A DNA stretch of 64,000 bases from NCBI GenBank assembly GCA_046328715.1, contig JAXLWB010000009.1:62001-126000 (forward strand). Reading direction: 5' to 3'. Position numbers and translations under genes: made by a program. The DNA is from JAXLWB01 sp046328715. GTDB taxonomy: Bacteria > Chloroflexota > Anaerolineae > Caldilineales > Caldilineaceae. Below the pieces are notes generated by a model. It searched no databases. It was not told the DNA's origin and saw nothing but the letters and a program-made list of their open reading frames with translations. Positions 27,024 through 35,170 of this stretch are shown here, piece by piece (the first letter of the stretch is position 1; every line of letters starts with the position of its first letter).

Positions 27024-29207
27024 TTACAACAATCTACCAAGTTCTTGGGCATTTGTCACGGGCAATTTGCAGGCATAATTTTCACAAACGTAGGCGGCAG
27101 ATTTGCCGTCGACCAATGTGCGTCCGGCTAGCAAGGGCAACATACTGTCTTCCGCTGGCTTCTTGAGGGCAACGACTGTGTTGGGCAGGAAACGCCTATG
27201 CACTTCAGCCAACAATGCCTGGGTAGCAGGATCGGCTGGTTCACCCACAATGGCGACTTCCTGGCTGGGGGCAAGCAAGGTATCCAGTGCACAGAGCATC
27301 CGGCCAAAACCGGTAGGTTGGCGTGCAGCGGCATCCTTCATCGTAGCGATGATGCGCTGTGCCTCTTTACGATAGGAATCGTTGCCAACCAGCACAGCAA
27401 GCCGCAGTAACAATTCCGCCGCCAATGAATTGCCACTAGGAACTGCATTGTCGATATAGTCTTTGCGGCGCACAACCAGTTGCTCATGACTCGTTCCGGT
27501 TTGAAAGAAGCCACCATGGATCGGATCGTGGAATTGCTCGAACATGATTTTGGTCAATCGGCTCGCCTCGGCCAGCCAACGCAGGTCAAAGGTCGCCTCG
27601 TAGAGTGCCACCAGAGAGCGAGCGAAGGAAGCATAGTCTTCGAGATATGCGTTCAAAATTGCGGACTGGGAATTAGCTACATTCTCTAATCCCTGTTTAT
27701 CCCCGTTTATCTGTGTACCATTACTCTTGTAGCTGCGGTAGAGTTTGCCGTCGGGTTGGCTCATGTGGGTGAGGATGAAGTTGGCGGCATTGATGGCAGC
27801 GTCCAGTGCGGTGGGGAGATTGAACGATTGCGAGATTTCGGCTAAGGCGTGGATCATCAGGCCATTCCATTCGACCAAGATCTTCTCGTCACGGGCGGGT
27901 TTGATGCGTTGTTCGCGTGCATCGAAGAGCTTTTGACGGGCAGAATTTATGGCAGCTTCGACCACTTCGTGCGTCGTCCGGTAGCGCTGCGCAACATTAT
28001 CTAGTGACTTTGTGATCGAGAGAATGTTCTTGCCTTCAAAGTTGCCACGTGTCGAGACACCATAATAGGTCTCGACCAGCGCCGATTGGTGTTGATCGCC
28101 AATGATCTGCCAGATTTCGTCCGGGGTCCAGACAAAAAACTTGCCCTCATGGCCCTCGCTGTCTGCATCTTGGGTGCTGTAAAAGCCACCTTCAGGTGAA
28201 GTCATCTCGCGCAGGACGTAGGCAACAGTCTCTTCGATAATGCGACGGTAAAAGAGTCCTGAGTCATTAGTCATTAGTCCAGAGTCACGAGTCACGAGTC
28301 CGGACTTCTGACTACTGACTACTGACTGACTAATTTGCCAAGCTTGGAGGTAGCTGCGCAGGAGTTGGGCATTATCGTAGAGCATCTTTTCAAAGTGAGG
28401 CGTGAGCCAGATAGCATCGACGCTGTAACGATGAAAGCCGCCGCCCAGTTGGTCATAGATGCCGCCATTGGCCATTTGCGTCAGCGTGTGCTCGGCCATA
28501 TAGAGTGCGTCGAGATCGCCAGTGCGTTTGTATTGCCTCATACAGAAGTCGAGCGTCATTGGCTGCGGGAACTTGGGCTGACTGCCAAAACCACCGTTTT
28601 GCTCGTCAAAGTACTGATTCAGTTGGGTGATCGCCTCATCCAAAATAGAGGTGGTCAATTCACCCTCGCCAGCAGCAATCACAGCAGAACGACGCAAGGC
28701 ATCAGTCAAGCGTTGTGCTTGGCCATTCACCTGGTCACGCCGCTTTTGCCAGGCGTCTGCCACGGAGAGCAGCACCTGACGGAAACTCGGCATCCCATAG
28801 CGCGGTTCAGGCGGATAGTAGGTGCCGCCGTAAAAAGGTTCACCCTCGGGCGTGAGAAAGACACTCATTGGCCAACCGCCCGAACCGGTCATCGCCTGCA
28901 CCGCATCCATGTAGATAGAGTCGAGATCAGGACGTTCCTCGCGGTCAACTTTGATATTGACAAAGAGGTCGTTCATCAGCGCAGCGATATTTTCATCCTC
29001 AAATGACTCATGCGACAGAACATGGCACCAGTGACATGCAGCATAGCCTATACTGATGAAAATTGGTTTATCTTCTAGCCGAGCCTTGTCAATCGCTTCC
29101 TTGCTCCAAGGATACCAATCGACTGGGTTGTGAGCATGCTGCAATAGATAGGGACTGAGTTCGTGGATCAAGCGGTTTGTATGTTTGTGTTCTTTTGTAT
29201 TACTCAT
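27024..29207 (-). CDS. YyaL/SPATA20 family thioredoxin-domain protein (DUF255)
   Basis: A 727-residue protein of the conserved DUF255/YyaL family: an N-terminal thioredoxin-like domain (CHWC, residues 58-61; the start reads NRLIHELSPYLLQHAHNPVDW) fused to an (alpha/alpha)6 barrel resembling N-acylglucosamine epimerases. The cellular role is not well defined. Two stretches look inserted relative to the family: residues about 291-317 (QSVVSSQKSGLVTRDSGL and on) and about 495-518 (NGTQINGDKQGLENVANSQS). The first is encoded by a heptad-word array, the second by related words. The frame stays open, so the protein probably tolerates them in surface loops. ATG 29207 has no strong ribosome site. Confidence 0.93.
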   Translation of the reverse strand: MSNTKEHKHTNRLIHELSPYLLQHAHNPVDWYPWSKEAIDKARLEDKPIFISIGYAACHWCHVLSHESFEDENIAALMNDLFVNIKVDREERPDLDSIYMDAVQAMTGSGGWPMSVFLTPEGEPFYGGTYYPPEPRYGMPSFRQVLLSVADAWQKRRDQVNGQAQRLTDALRRSAVIAAGEGELTTSILDEAITQLNQYFDEQNGGFGSQPKFPQPMTLDFCMRQYKRTGDLDALYMAEHTLTQMANGGIYDQLGGGFHRYSVDAIWLTPHFEKMLYDNAQLLRSYLQAWQISQSVVSSQKSGLVTRDSGLMTNDSGLFYRRIIEETVAYVLREMTSPEGGFYSTQDADSEGHEGKFFVWTPDEIWQIIGDQHQSALVETYYGVSTRGNFEGKNILSITKSLDNVAQRYRTTHEVVEAAINSARQKLFDAREQRIKPARDEKILVEWNGLMIHALAEISQSFNLPTALDAAINAANFILTHMSQPDGKLYRSYKSNGTQINGDKQGLENVANSQSAILNAYLEDYASFARSLVALYEATFDLRWLAEASRLTKIMFEQFHDPIHGGFFQTGTSHEQLVVRRKDYIDNAVPSGNSLAAELLLRLAVLVGNDSYRKEAQRIIATMKDAAARQPTGFGRMLCALDTLLAPSQEVAIVGEPADPATQALLAEVHRRFLPNTVVALKKPAEDSMLPLLAGRTLVDGKSAAYVCENYACKLPVTNAQELGRLL
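28259..28334. repeat. Heptad array inserted in frame in the YyaL gene
   Basis: Tandem 7-nt words (AGTCATT, AGTCATT, AGTCCAG, AGTCACG, AGTCACG, AGTCCGG, ACTTCTG, ACTACTG, ACTACTG) with complementary halves. The array adds about 26 residues between two conserved helices of the barrel domain. Confidence 0.8.
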
Positions 29208-29353
29208 CCGTGTGGCTCCATTTCCAGCCGTACTATGTCCGATCTTCCCGTTTCAACTTGGTACAGATCCTTGCAGCTACTCACTGTTTTACAACATGAC
29301 TACTCGTTACCACAGTAATGTTTCCGACAAGAATAGCATAATCAGAGACATCA

Positions 29354-30679
29354 TCAAACATCCTGCGAATGCGTCTCGTCGTGATCGGGCAACGCTGTCT
29401 CCACATTACGCAGCGCAGGCACGAGATAGCCGCCAAAGCTGATCAACGAACCAAAGATCGATGTACCCACAAACATAAGGGCGATTCCTGCGCCTGCACC
29501 TGTTCCTACCAGCCAGCCAAAGATCGGGGCCAAGGCACCGCCTGCCTGCATCGCCGGTTCAAGCAGGCGATCGGCGATGGGGCCGGCGATCAAGAAGGCG
29601 ATAGGCTTTGTGCCCCAGCGCACGGCGTTACTCGTCGAAAAGACGCGCCCCTGCATCGATGGCGGCACTTTGTTCTGCCAGATAGTACGGTCAGCACTGA
29701 CGATAAAGGGGATAAAGACCGCCGCCACGGCGGCAGCTACCATCCACCAGGACAGGGATCGCCCAATCGCAAAGAGAAAGTCGCCGAAGAGAAAGGAGAG
29801 ACCGCAGCCCGCCAACACCGCATGGATCTTACGTTTAGGTAGCCCAAAGGTGCTGACCAAGATGCCACCCACCACGCCCGCTGCACCTAAAGTCGCCTGC
29901 ACCAAACCGAGTGCGCCTTCGTCACCGCCAGTACGTTTGAGGATCAGTGTGGGCAACACGGCGAAGTAGGTGAGAGTAGCAAAGAATTCGATCCCAGCAA
30001 AGATCAACATCAGCCCTAACAGCCCAGGACGGGCAAAGATAAAGCGACTACCAAAGCGCACCTCGTGCCAAAATGATTCTTCACCTCCCGTATTGCTCTT
30101 GGGGATAAGGGGAATCGCCACGATCAACAAAGTGATCATTGCCACGACAAAGGTAGACAGATCAATCGTCATCACCCCACCAATGCCGATCCACGGTAAG
30201 AGCAACCCAGCCAGGATGGGTGCGACAATCTGTGTTCCATCAAAAGCCAATGAGCGCAGGCCGTTGGCGCGAGCATAATCCTTCTTATCTAGCAAGGTTG
30301 AAACCGAGGCCATGTAGGCAGGCAGTTGAAAGGCGTCAAACAGGCTCGACATTCCTTCTAAAAGGTAAATCTGCCAGATAGCCAGGTGTCCAGTGAGTAA
30401 CATAGTCAGCACAAAGACGGAAAGCAGTGCACTGCCCACATCGGCCCAAATCATCACCCGCCGCCGATCCAGCCGATCAACCCAGACGCCGGCGATTGGA
30501 CTGACGATAATAAAGGGTAACCAGGCAAAGAAGCCCAACAACGCCAATGTTGTCGCTGAGCCGGTCTGCTGATAGGCCCAAATCAGCAGTGCAAAACGAG
30601 TCATCCCCGTCCCCAACATTGAAACAAACTGACCCGCCCAGATGATTAAGAAGGTGCGAAAACCACTGTTTTGGTTCAT
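29354..30679 (-). CDS. MFS transporter (MefA-like efflux family)
   Basis: A 441-residue transporter with about 12 membrane helices. It starts FRTFLIIWAGQFVSMLGTGM, typical of the MFS_3/MefA-like group. The loop 2-3 motif GVWVDRLDRRRV follows, and the middle loop reads IPKSNTGGEESFWHEV. Such proteins export drugs or other small molecules by proton antiport; the substrate here is unknown. ATG 30679. The 5' leader holds a word-type palindrome (30690-30770) and, before that, an intrinsic-terminator hairpin with a T6 run, although no gene lies upstream on that strand. Attenuation control is therefore likely, as known for mef-type genes. Confidence 0.9.
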   Translation of the reverse strand: MNQNSGFRTFLIIWAGQFVSMLGTGMTRFALLIWAYQQTGSATTLALLGFFAWLPFIIVSPIAGVWVDRLDRRRVMIWADVGSALLSVFVLTMLLTGHLAIWQIYLLEGMSSLFDAFQLPAYMASVSTLLDKKDYARANGLRSLAFDGTQIVAPILAGLLLPWIGIGGVMTIDLSTFVVAMITLLIVAIPLIPKSNTGGEESFWHEVRFGSRFIFARPGLLGLMLIFAGIEFFATLTYFAVLPTLILKRTGGDEGALGLVQATLGAAGVVGGILVSTFGLPKRKIHAVLAGCGLSFLFGDFLFAIGRSLSWWMVAAAVAAVFIPFIVSADRTIWQNKVPPSMQGRVFSTSNAVRWGTKPIAFLIAGPIADRLLEPAMQAGGALAPIFGWLVGTGAGAGIALMFVGTSIFGSLISFGGYLVPALRNVETALPDHDETHSQDV

Positions 30680-30689
30680 AAAATCTCCC

Positions 30690-30770
30690 GATCTCTCAAT
30701 CTCCTAATCTTCCAATTACTAAACTCTCTCGCTCAATTCAAGATTAAGAGATTAAGAGATTAGGAGATTT
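30690..30770. repeat. Word-type inverted repeat in the MFS 5' region
   Basis: AATCTCCTAATCTT (from 30697) pairs with AGAGATTAGGAGATT-type words (30740-30769). The unit length is about 8 nt. It sits between the leader terminator and the MFS start codon. Confidence 0.6.
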
Positions 30771-30776
30771 TGCCAA

Positions 30777-30816
30777 ACAAAAAAGCCGCAGCCATCGAAG
30801 AGATGCGCTGCGGCTT
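30777..30816 (-). terminator. Intrinsic terminator in the MFS leader
   Basis: The 10-bp perfect stem AAGCCGCAGC/GCTGCGGCTT (30783-30792, 30807-30816) is followed on the minus strand by TTTTTTGTTT. It stands about 100 nt before the MFS start codon. Upstream on the same strand, nested pairings GCCTATCGA/TCGATAG and GCCTAT/ATAGGC (30833-30866) could act as a competing structure. Confidence 0.75.
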
Positions 30817-30983
30817 ACAAGGACAACCAGCCTATGGCTATCGATTATGACTACTAGTCGATAGGCACACTCCTCCCAAGGTCAAATGGAAGAAAGGTTC
30901 TGTCCATGAGAATAAATGAACCAATCGGCGAAATCATAGGGTAGAAGTGTAACGGAAAATTTGATACAAGTAAAATTTGCTGC

Positions 30984-31012
30984 TTCTTTTTCCTTTCACT
31001 TCATGCTATGAT
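30984..31012 (+). promoter_or_regulatory. Extended -10 promoter of the DGR target gene
   Basis: TGCTATGAT (31004-31012), an extended -10, with a weak -35 TTCTTT (30984-30989) at 17-nt spacing. The leader to ATG 31063 would be about 45 nt. Confidence 0.5.
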
Positions 31013-31062
31013 GCGCTCAAGTTCGATTCTATTCTTGTTTTGTGATTCAAGGAGATTCCCCG

Positions 31063-34000
31063 ATGACCATTGGTCTGGATATTATTGTCGGTGCCGTCAT
31101 AGAAGGTATTACTGGCTTACTAGGCGAAAAAGCAATTGAAGCGACACCACGTGTTGTAAAACGAATTCACGAAGCCTCTAAAATCTATAAAGAGCAGCCC
31201 CTACCGGCGATGGGGCAGGCTATTCAGCACGCAGTAGAAGCGGCACGCCAGGATGTGCTAGATGAATATTTCGCTCATAATGACCCTGTGGCACAGGATG
31301 CTCTAAAACTCTTTGAAAAATATAACACCTTTGCCGAAGCTGTCACACGCAAACTGTTCAACGAGGGGACTCTTGATTTTGAACGATTACGCCAAATGTA
31401 CCTGGAGCGTGAACCAGGTGCCACCAGCGAACGCTGGCAGGCGTTAGCAGAGCCACTGCTCTACTTTTTCAATCGCATTGAAAAGCGAATGACCCTCGAA
31501 CCAACGATTGGTCCACTACTTATCGAGTTGAGGGAACTGACAGTGCTGACCCGGCTCGACCAGACAAACCAGATTATTGCCGATGCCACACAAGGATTGC
31601 ATGCTTACAACCTACGCATTGTCTACAGTAGCGAAAGCAGTGCGACCAGTCTGGAGAAATTGGTTAGAGACTACAATCTGGGAAATGGTCAGATTCTCAG
31701 TTTGCTTCGGCAACTGATAATGCAACAGCAACAGGTTACACAGTTGTCCTCACAGGCACCATCTGTTGGGTTACCTGGATTACATGAGACAGAACTCGGC
31801 TATTGGCGTTCGCAACGAGATGAATATAACCAATTGCTGCTGATACAAGAGGATCGCAGCAAAGGTGATCATCGCAACCAAAAAGCTAAATTATCCAATG
31901 TCTATGTTGATCTACAGACAAACCAACGGCCTCAGCTTGAGTATATCTTTGACCGCTTGCATATATCCGCAAACGAACGCACAAGGCTGTTGGAAGATCC
32001 CCAATTTGAACAAACGGCAGAAAATGATGTCAACGAAGAAATCAATCAGGGTTCGTTTGTGCCGATGAGCAGCAAAGTAAGATTGGTTTACAAATTGGGG
32101 CAAATCGACTCGGAAGAATTTGAAAAACACCCATTGCGCCCTTGGGCAAAAGATATGGAAACTTTGAATGCTGCGGGCGATCTGCTAACGGCTTTGGAAG
32201 CAGTACGATATCATGCGCAGCTTGTTTTATTGGGTGATCCTGGTTCGGGGAAAAGTACTTTCATCAACCATCTTGCCTATACATTAGCTGGTGCCTGGCT
32301 GGGAGACGATGAAGGGTGGCGCACGACCATGTCAGAGCATTTTCCACAACCATTGTTTCCATTAAGGCTAATTTTGCGCAAGTGGAGTGCTCAATTGACT
32401 CCCAAAAGCAAAGCCTGTGCGGAACTGCTCTATGCTGCACTGGCAGAACATTGTGACCAGCACGATAAAAAACATTTGCTAGCGCGATTGGAAGACTCTA
32501 ATACATTGTTACTTTTGGATGGATTGGATGAAGTGCCAGTTGCCAATGAGCAGAACGAATTTGACCGCCGACGCATCATCGTGGACTCTGTGGAAGCGTT
32601 GCGTGTCGCTCACCCCAACTGTCGTCTGTTGATAACCTGTCGAGTCAAGCCCTACGAGCAGGGGAATTATCAGCTCGACAATATCCCTGTTTTTCATCTG
32701 GAAAAGCTGGATGATAGACGAATTGAACGCTTTGTTCATCGCTGGTACGATGAACTACAACGAATCGAGCTATTGAAAGAGGCGGATTCACAATACAGAA
32801 GAAAACGTCTGTTGGATGCCTTGCCACGCCGCAAAGTGTTGCGTGATATGGCAGGCACACCGTTACTTCTGACGATGTTAGCACGCGTCAATGCCCGTCA
32901 TGAGTTACCCGAAAGCCGTGTTGAACTCTATCACCAATGTGTGGAACAGCTATTGTGGGATTGGGAAAGCAACAAACAAGAACGAAGTGAAGATGGACAG
33001 GTGATTGTTGGGCAAAGCCTAGTAGACCTGTTGCGTCCCTTTGAACCGTCACTTAAACGTTCACATATTGACCGGATTTTGTGGGAACTTACCTTTCATG
33101 CACACGAACAAAGTGGAACTCGCACCGCAGAAATACCCGCATCCAAAATAGAAGAAAAGCTTATCAGCATCCACCCACTCAAACATGGGGGCAAAGCCTG
33201 GGCAAGCCAGGTTGTTGAACTGATGCAGGATCGCAGCGGCTTGCTGGTAGAAAGCGGGCCGGGTGTTTTTACCTTTCCCCATCGCAGCTTTCAAGAATAT
33301 TTGGCAGCACGCTGGCTGTTAGCACAGACAAATAAAGCCAGCCAGATTGCCACATTGGGAGGCAATGATATCTGGCGTGAAGTCATTCTTTTGGCCTGTG
33401 CATTTCATACCAAAGAAGGCTATCATGACGATGTATTGCTGATGATCAATGCCTTAATCACTGATAATCAGGTCAAAAGCGATAAGGATTGTTCTAAGGT
33501 AGTGATTGCAGGGCAGGCACTACTGGAGTTTGGTTTGCAACAGGCTGCCCAAAATATCTTTGGTAAGGAACCCGTCGCTAAAATTCCACCCCTGCTGGTC
33601 AGAGTGATGCAACGCAGCAAAAGCCCGGCGGCGCAACGACTGGAAGCTGGGTTGCTGGCTGCCGACCTAGGTGATCTGCCCGATGATTTGGATGCCATTG
33701 TGCCCATCGCGGCACAAGCCAAACTGGGCTACGATTTTGAGATTGCCCGTTATCCTGTGACCAATGCCCAATATCAAGCATTTATCGATGCCGACGGCTA
33801 CGATCAATCCAAGCCCTGGTGGAACAAGGCTGCCATTGACGACATCATGCAATATTACAGTAAATGGCCTACCATACCTCGCTATTGGAATAATGCAGAG
33901 TGGAACCATGCAACCCAACCAGTCACTGGAGTCAGTTGGTACGAAGCCAAAGCCTATTGTCAATGGCTGACCAAAGAATGGCAGAAGCTCCATCGCATCA

Positions 34001-34374
34001 CGAAGGCGCAAAAGGTCGATCTATCAACGGAAGCGGAATGGCTGTGGGTTGCAGGCGGACCAACAGAAGAGAAATATCCCTGGGCCAAACGCTTTGATGC
34101 CAGCAAATGTAACAGTGCCGAAAGCAACCTCCAACAACCTTCGCCAGTTCACATGTATCCGGGAGGCAAAACGGCTAGCGGCGTGTGGGATTTGGCGGGC
34201 AATGTTTGGGAATGGATGAACGAAGACGAAGAGGAAGATCGGGCATGGCTGCGTGGTGGAGCATACTACAGTGATAAGGAAAACGTAGGTTCGGCGGCTC
34301 GGAGTTGGAACCCCCGTGTGCACGATTGGTACTTCTACGGGTTTCGTGTGGTCGTCGTCCCCAGCACTCGCTAG
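31063..34374 (+). CDS. DGR target: NACHT STAND NTPase fused to a FGE/C-type-lectin domain
   Basis: A 1,103-residue protein. Residues 1-330 are helical with no known enzyme motif (possible effector-associated or adaptor region). The NACHT NTPase has P-loop GDPGSGKST (391-399), Walker B LLLLDGLDEV (about 482-491) and LLITCRVKPYEQG. Helical and winged-helix regions run to about 880. Residues about 888-1103 form a formylglycine-generating-enzyme-like domain (YEAKAYCQWLTKEW, then SGVWDLAGNVWEWMNEDEEED), a C-type-lectin fold used by many DGR targets. The last codons (34285-34371) are the variable repeat. Nine codons there differ from the template, all by A substitutions. ATG 31063 follows AAGGAG; GTG 31042 is less likely. 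The final domain would offer a hypervariable binding face to the NTPase switch. Confidence 0.95.
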   Translation: MTIGLDIIVGAVIEGITGLLGEKAIEATPRVVKRIHEASKIYKEQPLPAMGQAIQHAVEAARQDVLDEYFAHNDPVAQDALKLFEKYNTFAEAVTRKLFNEGTLDFERLRQMYLEREPGATSERWQALAEPLLYFFNRIEKRMTLEPTIGPLLIELRELTVLTRLDQTNQIIADATQGLHAYNLRIVYSSESSATSLEKLVRDYNLGNGQILSLLRQLIMQQQQVTQLSSQAPSVGLPGLHETELGYWRSQRDEYNQLLLIQEDRSKGDHRNQKAKLSNVYVDLQTNQRPQLEYIFDRLHISANERTRLLEDPQFEQTAENDVNEEINQGSFVPMSSKVRLVYKLGQIDSEEFEKHPLRPWAKDMETLNAAGDLLTALEAVRYHAQLVLLGDPGSGKSTFINHLAYTLAGAWLGDDEGWRTTMSEHFPQPLFPLRLILRKWSAQLTPKSKACAELLYAALAEHCDQHDKKHLLARLEDSNTLLLLDGLDEVPVANEQNEFDRRRIIVDSVEALRVAHPNCRLLITCRVKPYEQGNYQLDNIPVFHLEKLDDRRIERFVHRWYDELQRIELLKEADSQYRRKRLLDALPRRKVLRDMAGTPLLLTMLARVNARHELPESRVELYHQCVEQLLWDWESNKQERSEDGQVIVGQSLVDLLRPFEPSLKRSHIDRILWELTFHAHEQSGTRTAEIPASKIEEKLISIHPLKHGGKAWASQVVELMQDRSGLLVESGPGVFTFPHRSFQEYLAARWLLAQTNKASQIATLGGNDIWREVILLACAFHTKEGYHDDVLLMINALITDNQVKSDKDCSKVVIAGQALLEFGLQQAAQNIFGKEPVAKIPPLLVRVMQRSKSPAAQRLEAGLLAADLGDLPDDLDAIVPIAAQAKLGYDFEIARYPVTNAQYQAFIDADGYDQSKPWWNKAAIDDIMQYYSKWPTIPRYWNNAEWNHATQPVTGVSWYEAKAYCQWLTKEWQKLHRITKAQKVDLSTEAEWLWVAGGPTEEKYPWAKRFDASKCNSAESNLQQPSPVHMYPGGKTASGVWDLAGNVWEWMNEDEEEDRAWLRGGAYYSDKENVGSAARSWNPRVHDWYFYGFRVVVVPSTR
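34285..34371 (+). other. DGR variable repeat (VR)
   Basis: Aligns without gaps to the TR at 34531-34617 (offset 246). In the core (34289-34360) there are 12 mismatches. Eleven are at TR adenines: VR positions 34289, 34304, 34312, 34313, 34318, 34321, 34324, 34330, 34333, 34334, 34336. One (34319) is a G-to-T. Changed codons encode residues 1076, 1081, 1084, 1086, 1087, 1088, 1090, 1091 and 1092. The adenine-free, invariant block 34338-34360 (from CGGGTTTCGTGTGG) is the likely initiation-of-mutagenic-homology site. Identity decays from 34361. Confidence 0.95.
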
Positions 34375-34455
34375 TTCTGAATCCTGGTTGCTGGTTGCTG
34401 AATTCTGATCAGAGAGTAGACGAATTCAAGATTCGACAGTAGAATAGGCTACTAT

Positions 34456-34496
34456 ATCGCTGCGCTCGAACGAGCGCAGTGATCAAAAATTTTTTG
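34456..34496 (+). terminator. GC-rich hairpin plus T-run between VR and TR
   Basis: CTGCGCTCG (34460-34468) and CGAGCGCAG (34471-34479) pair perfectly around AA; the stem extends to about 13 bp with one G-U. A T6 run follows at 34490-34495. It may terminate target transcription. Since DGRs use a DNA cruciform just after VR for retrohoming, it could also serve that role, though it lies about 85 bp beyond the VR. Confidence 0.7.
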
Positions 34497-34530
34497 GCAA
34501 CAACGACATTGGGTCGCGTTGCGGGGTCAG

Positions 34531-34617
34531 GTCGATTCGGCGGCTCGGAATTGGAACAACCGTAGGAACAATTGGAACAACAACGGGTTTCGTGTGGTCG
34601 TCGTCCACGCCACTCGT
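34531..34617 (+). repeat. DGR template repeat (TR)
   Basis: Non-coding, adenine-rich copy of the VR: 18 adenines in 34535-34606, clustered in AAC/AAT codons when read in the VR frame (encoding DSAARNWNNRRNNWNNNGFR). Of these, 11 are changed in the VR. AAY codons cannot become stop codons by A substitution, the usual design of DGR templates. It is on the same strand as the target but opposite to avd and RT. Confidence 0.95.
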
Positions 34618-34850
34618 ATTTTATGTAGCATAAGAATATATTCTTGTGCTACAACGTCCCAGCCAGAAATGCAGCGTGCCACCTTGTGTGTCACTCTTCC
34701 GCGGCGCACTGCGAGTGATGGCGCGACCTGATCCTGGCCACAGGTGCTCCCTGTGGGCATATATCGAGCCGACCCGCGCTTTTGATCTGCAACACGGTCA
34801 TCAGCGCGGGTCATTTTATAGTACAAGAATGTTTCTTGTGCTACTTTTGC
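34531..34850 (+). ncRNA. Candidate DGR template RNA with structured 3' spacer
   Basis: Downstream of the TR, five hairpins follow in 220 nt: 34625-34652 (12-bp arms), 34691-34718 (TCACTC/GAGTGA), 34738-34756 (CCACAGG/CCTGTGG), 34771-34812 (10-bp perfect GACCCGCGCT/AGCGCGGGTC), and 34818-34844 followed by TTTT. The first and last hairpins share the arm TTCTTGTGCTAC. DGR template RNAs are known to need a structured spacer that binds RT and Avd, so this stretch is the natural candidate. Boundaries and promoter are inferred. It overlaps the avd stop codon on the other strand. Confidence 0.6.
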
Positions 34851-35170
34851 CGCCAAGCCCCTAACAGATTACCCACTTCCTTTACCATAGCACTGACATG
34901 GAAATATTGCCCCTTGTCCAGAAAATCCATCTCAAAACAAAGCAAAAGCGTCTTGCGCAAACCTGTTAGCAAAATATCTGCCCGTAACAAATGACGTGGC
35001 TGTTCACGCTGATCCAGGCTGGCAGCCACAATCGCATCTTGAAAGGCAAATGATTGTTGGTGAATGCGCTGCGCCAGTACAAAGCGCTGATCGCGAGGAA
35101 ATTTGCGTGTGGCGCTCAGCAGCCAACGCAGTAAGTCATGCGTCTTGGTAAACAGTGGTGATTCTTTCAT
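34841..35170 (-). CDS. avd: Accessory variability determinant (Avd, four-helix bundle)
   Basis: A 109-residue helical protein: MKESPLFTKTHDLLRWLLSA, then KFPRDQRFVLAQRIHQQ, LLRADILLTGLRKTLLL and MVKEVGNLLGAWRQ. This is the pattern of the four-helix-bundle Avd family. Avd forms a pentameric positively charged ring that binds the reverse transcriptase and template RNA and is required for mutagenic retrohoming. Its ATG overlaps the RT stop codon by 4 bp (ATGA), so the two are translationally coupled. The 3' end runs into the last hairpin of the candidate template RNA. Confidence 0.9.
   Translation of the reverse strand: MKESPLFTKTHDLLRWLLSATRKFPRDQRFVLAQRIHQQSFAFQDAIVAASLDQREQPRHLLRADILLTGLRKTLLLCFEMDFLDKGQYFHVSAMVKEVGNLLGAWRQK

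Noticed and set aside
30838..30870. GTG-started 10-codon leader peptide before the MFS terminator.
   Set aside because: The GGGAGGA site touches the GTG, leaving no spacer, and there is no stalling motif I recognise. Kept only as a remark.
34519..34731. A 70-codon plus-strand frame through the TR, reading DSAARNWNNRRNNW.
   Set aside because: It exists because the TR copies coding VR sequence. It has no start context and the downstream part is structured RNA.
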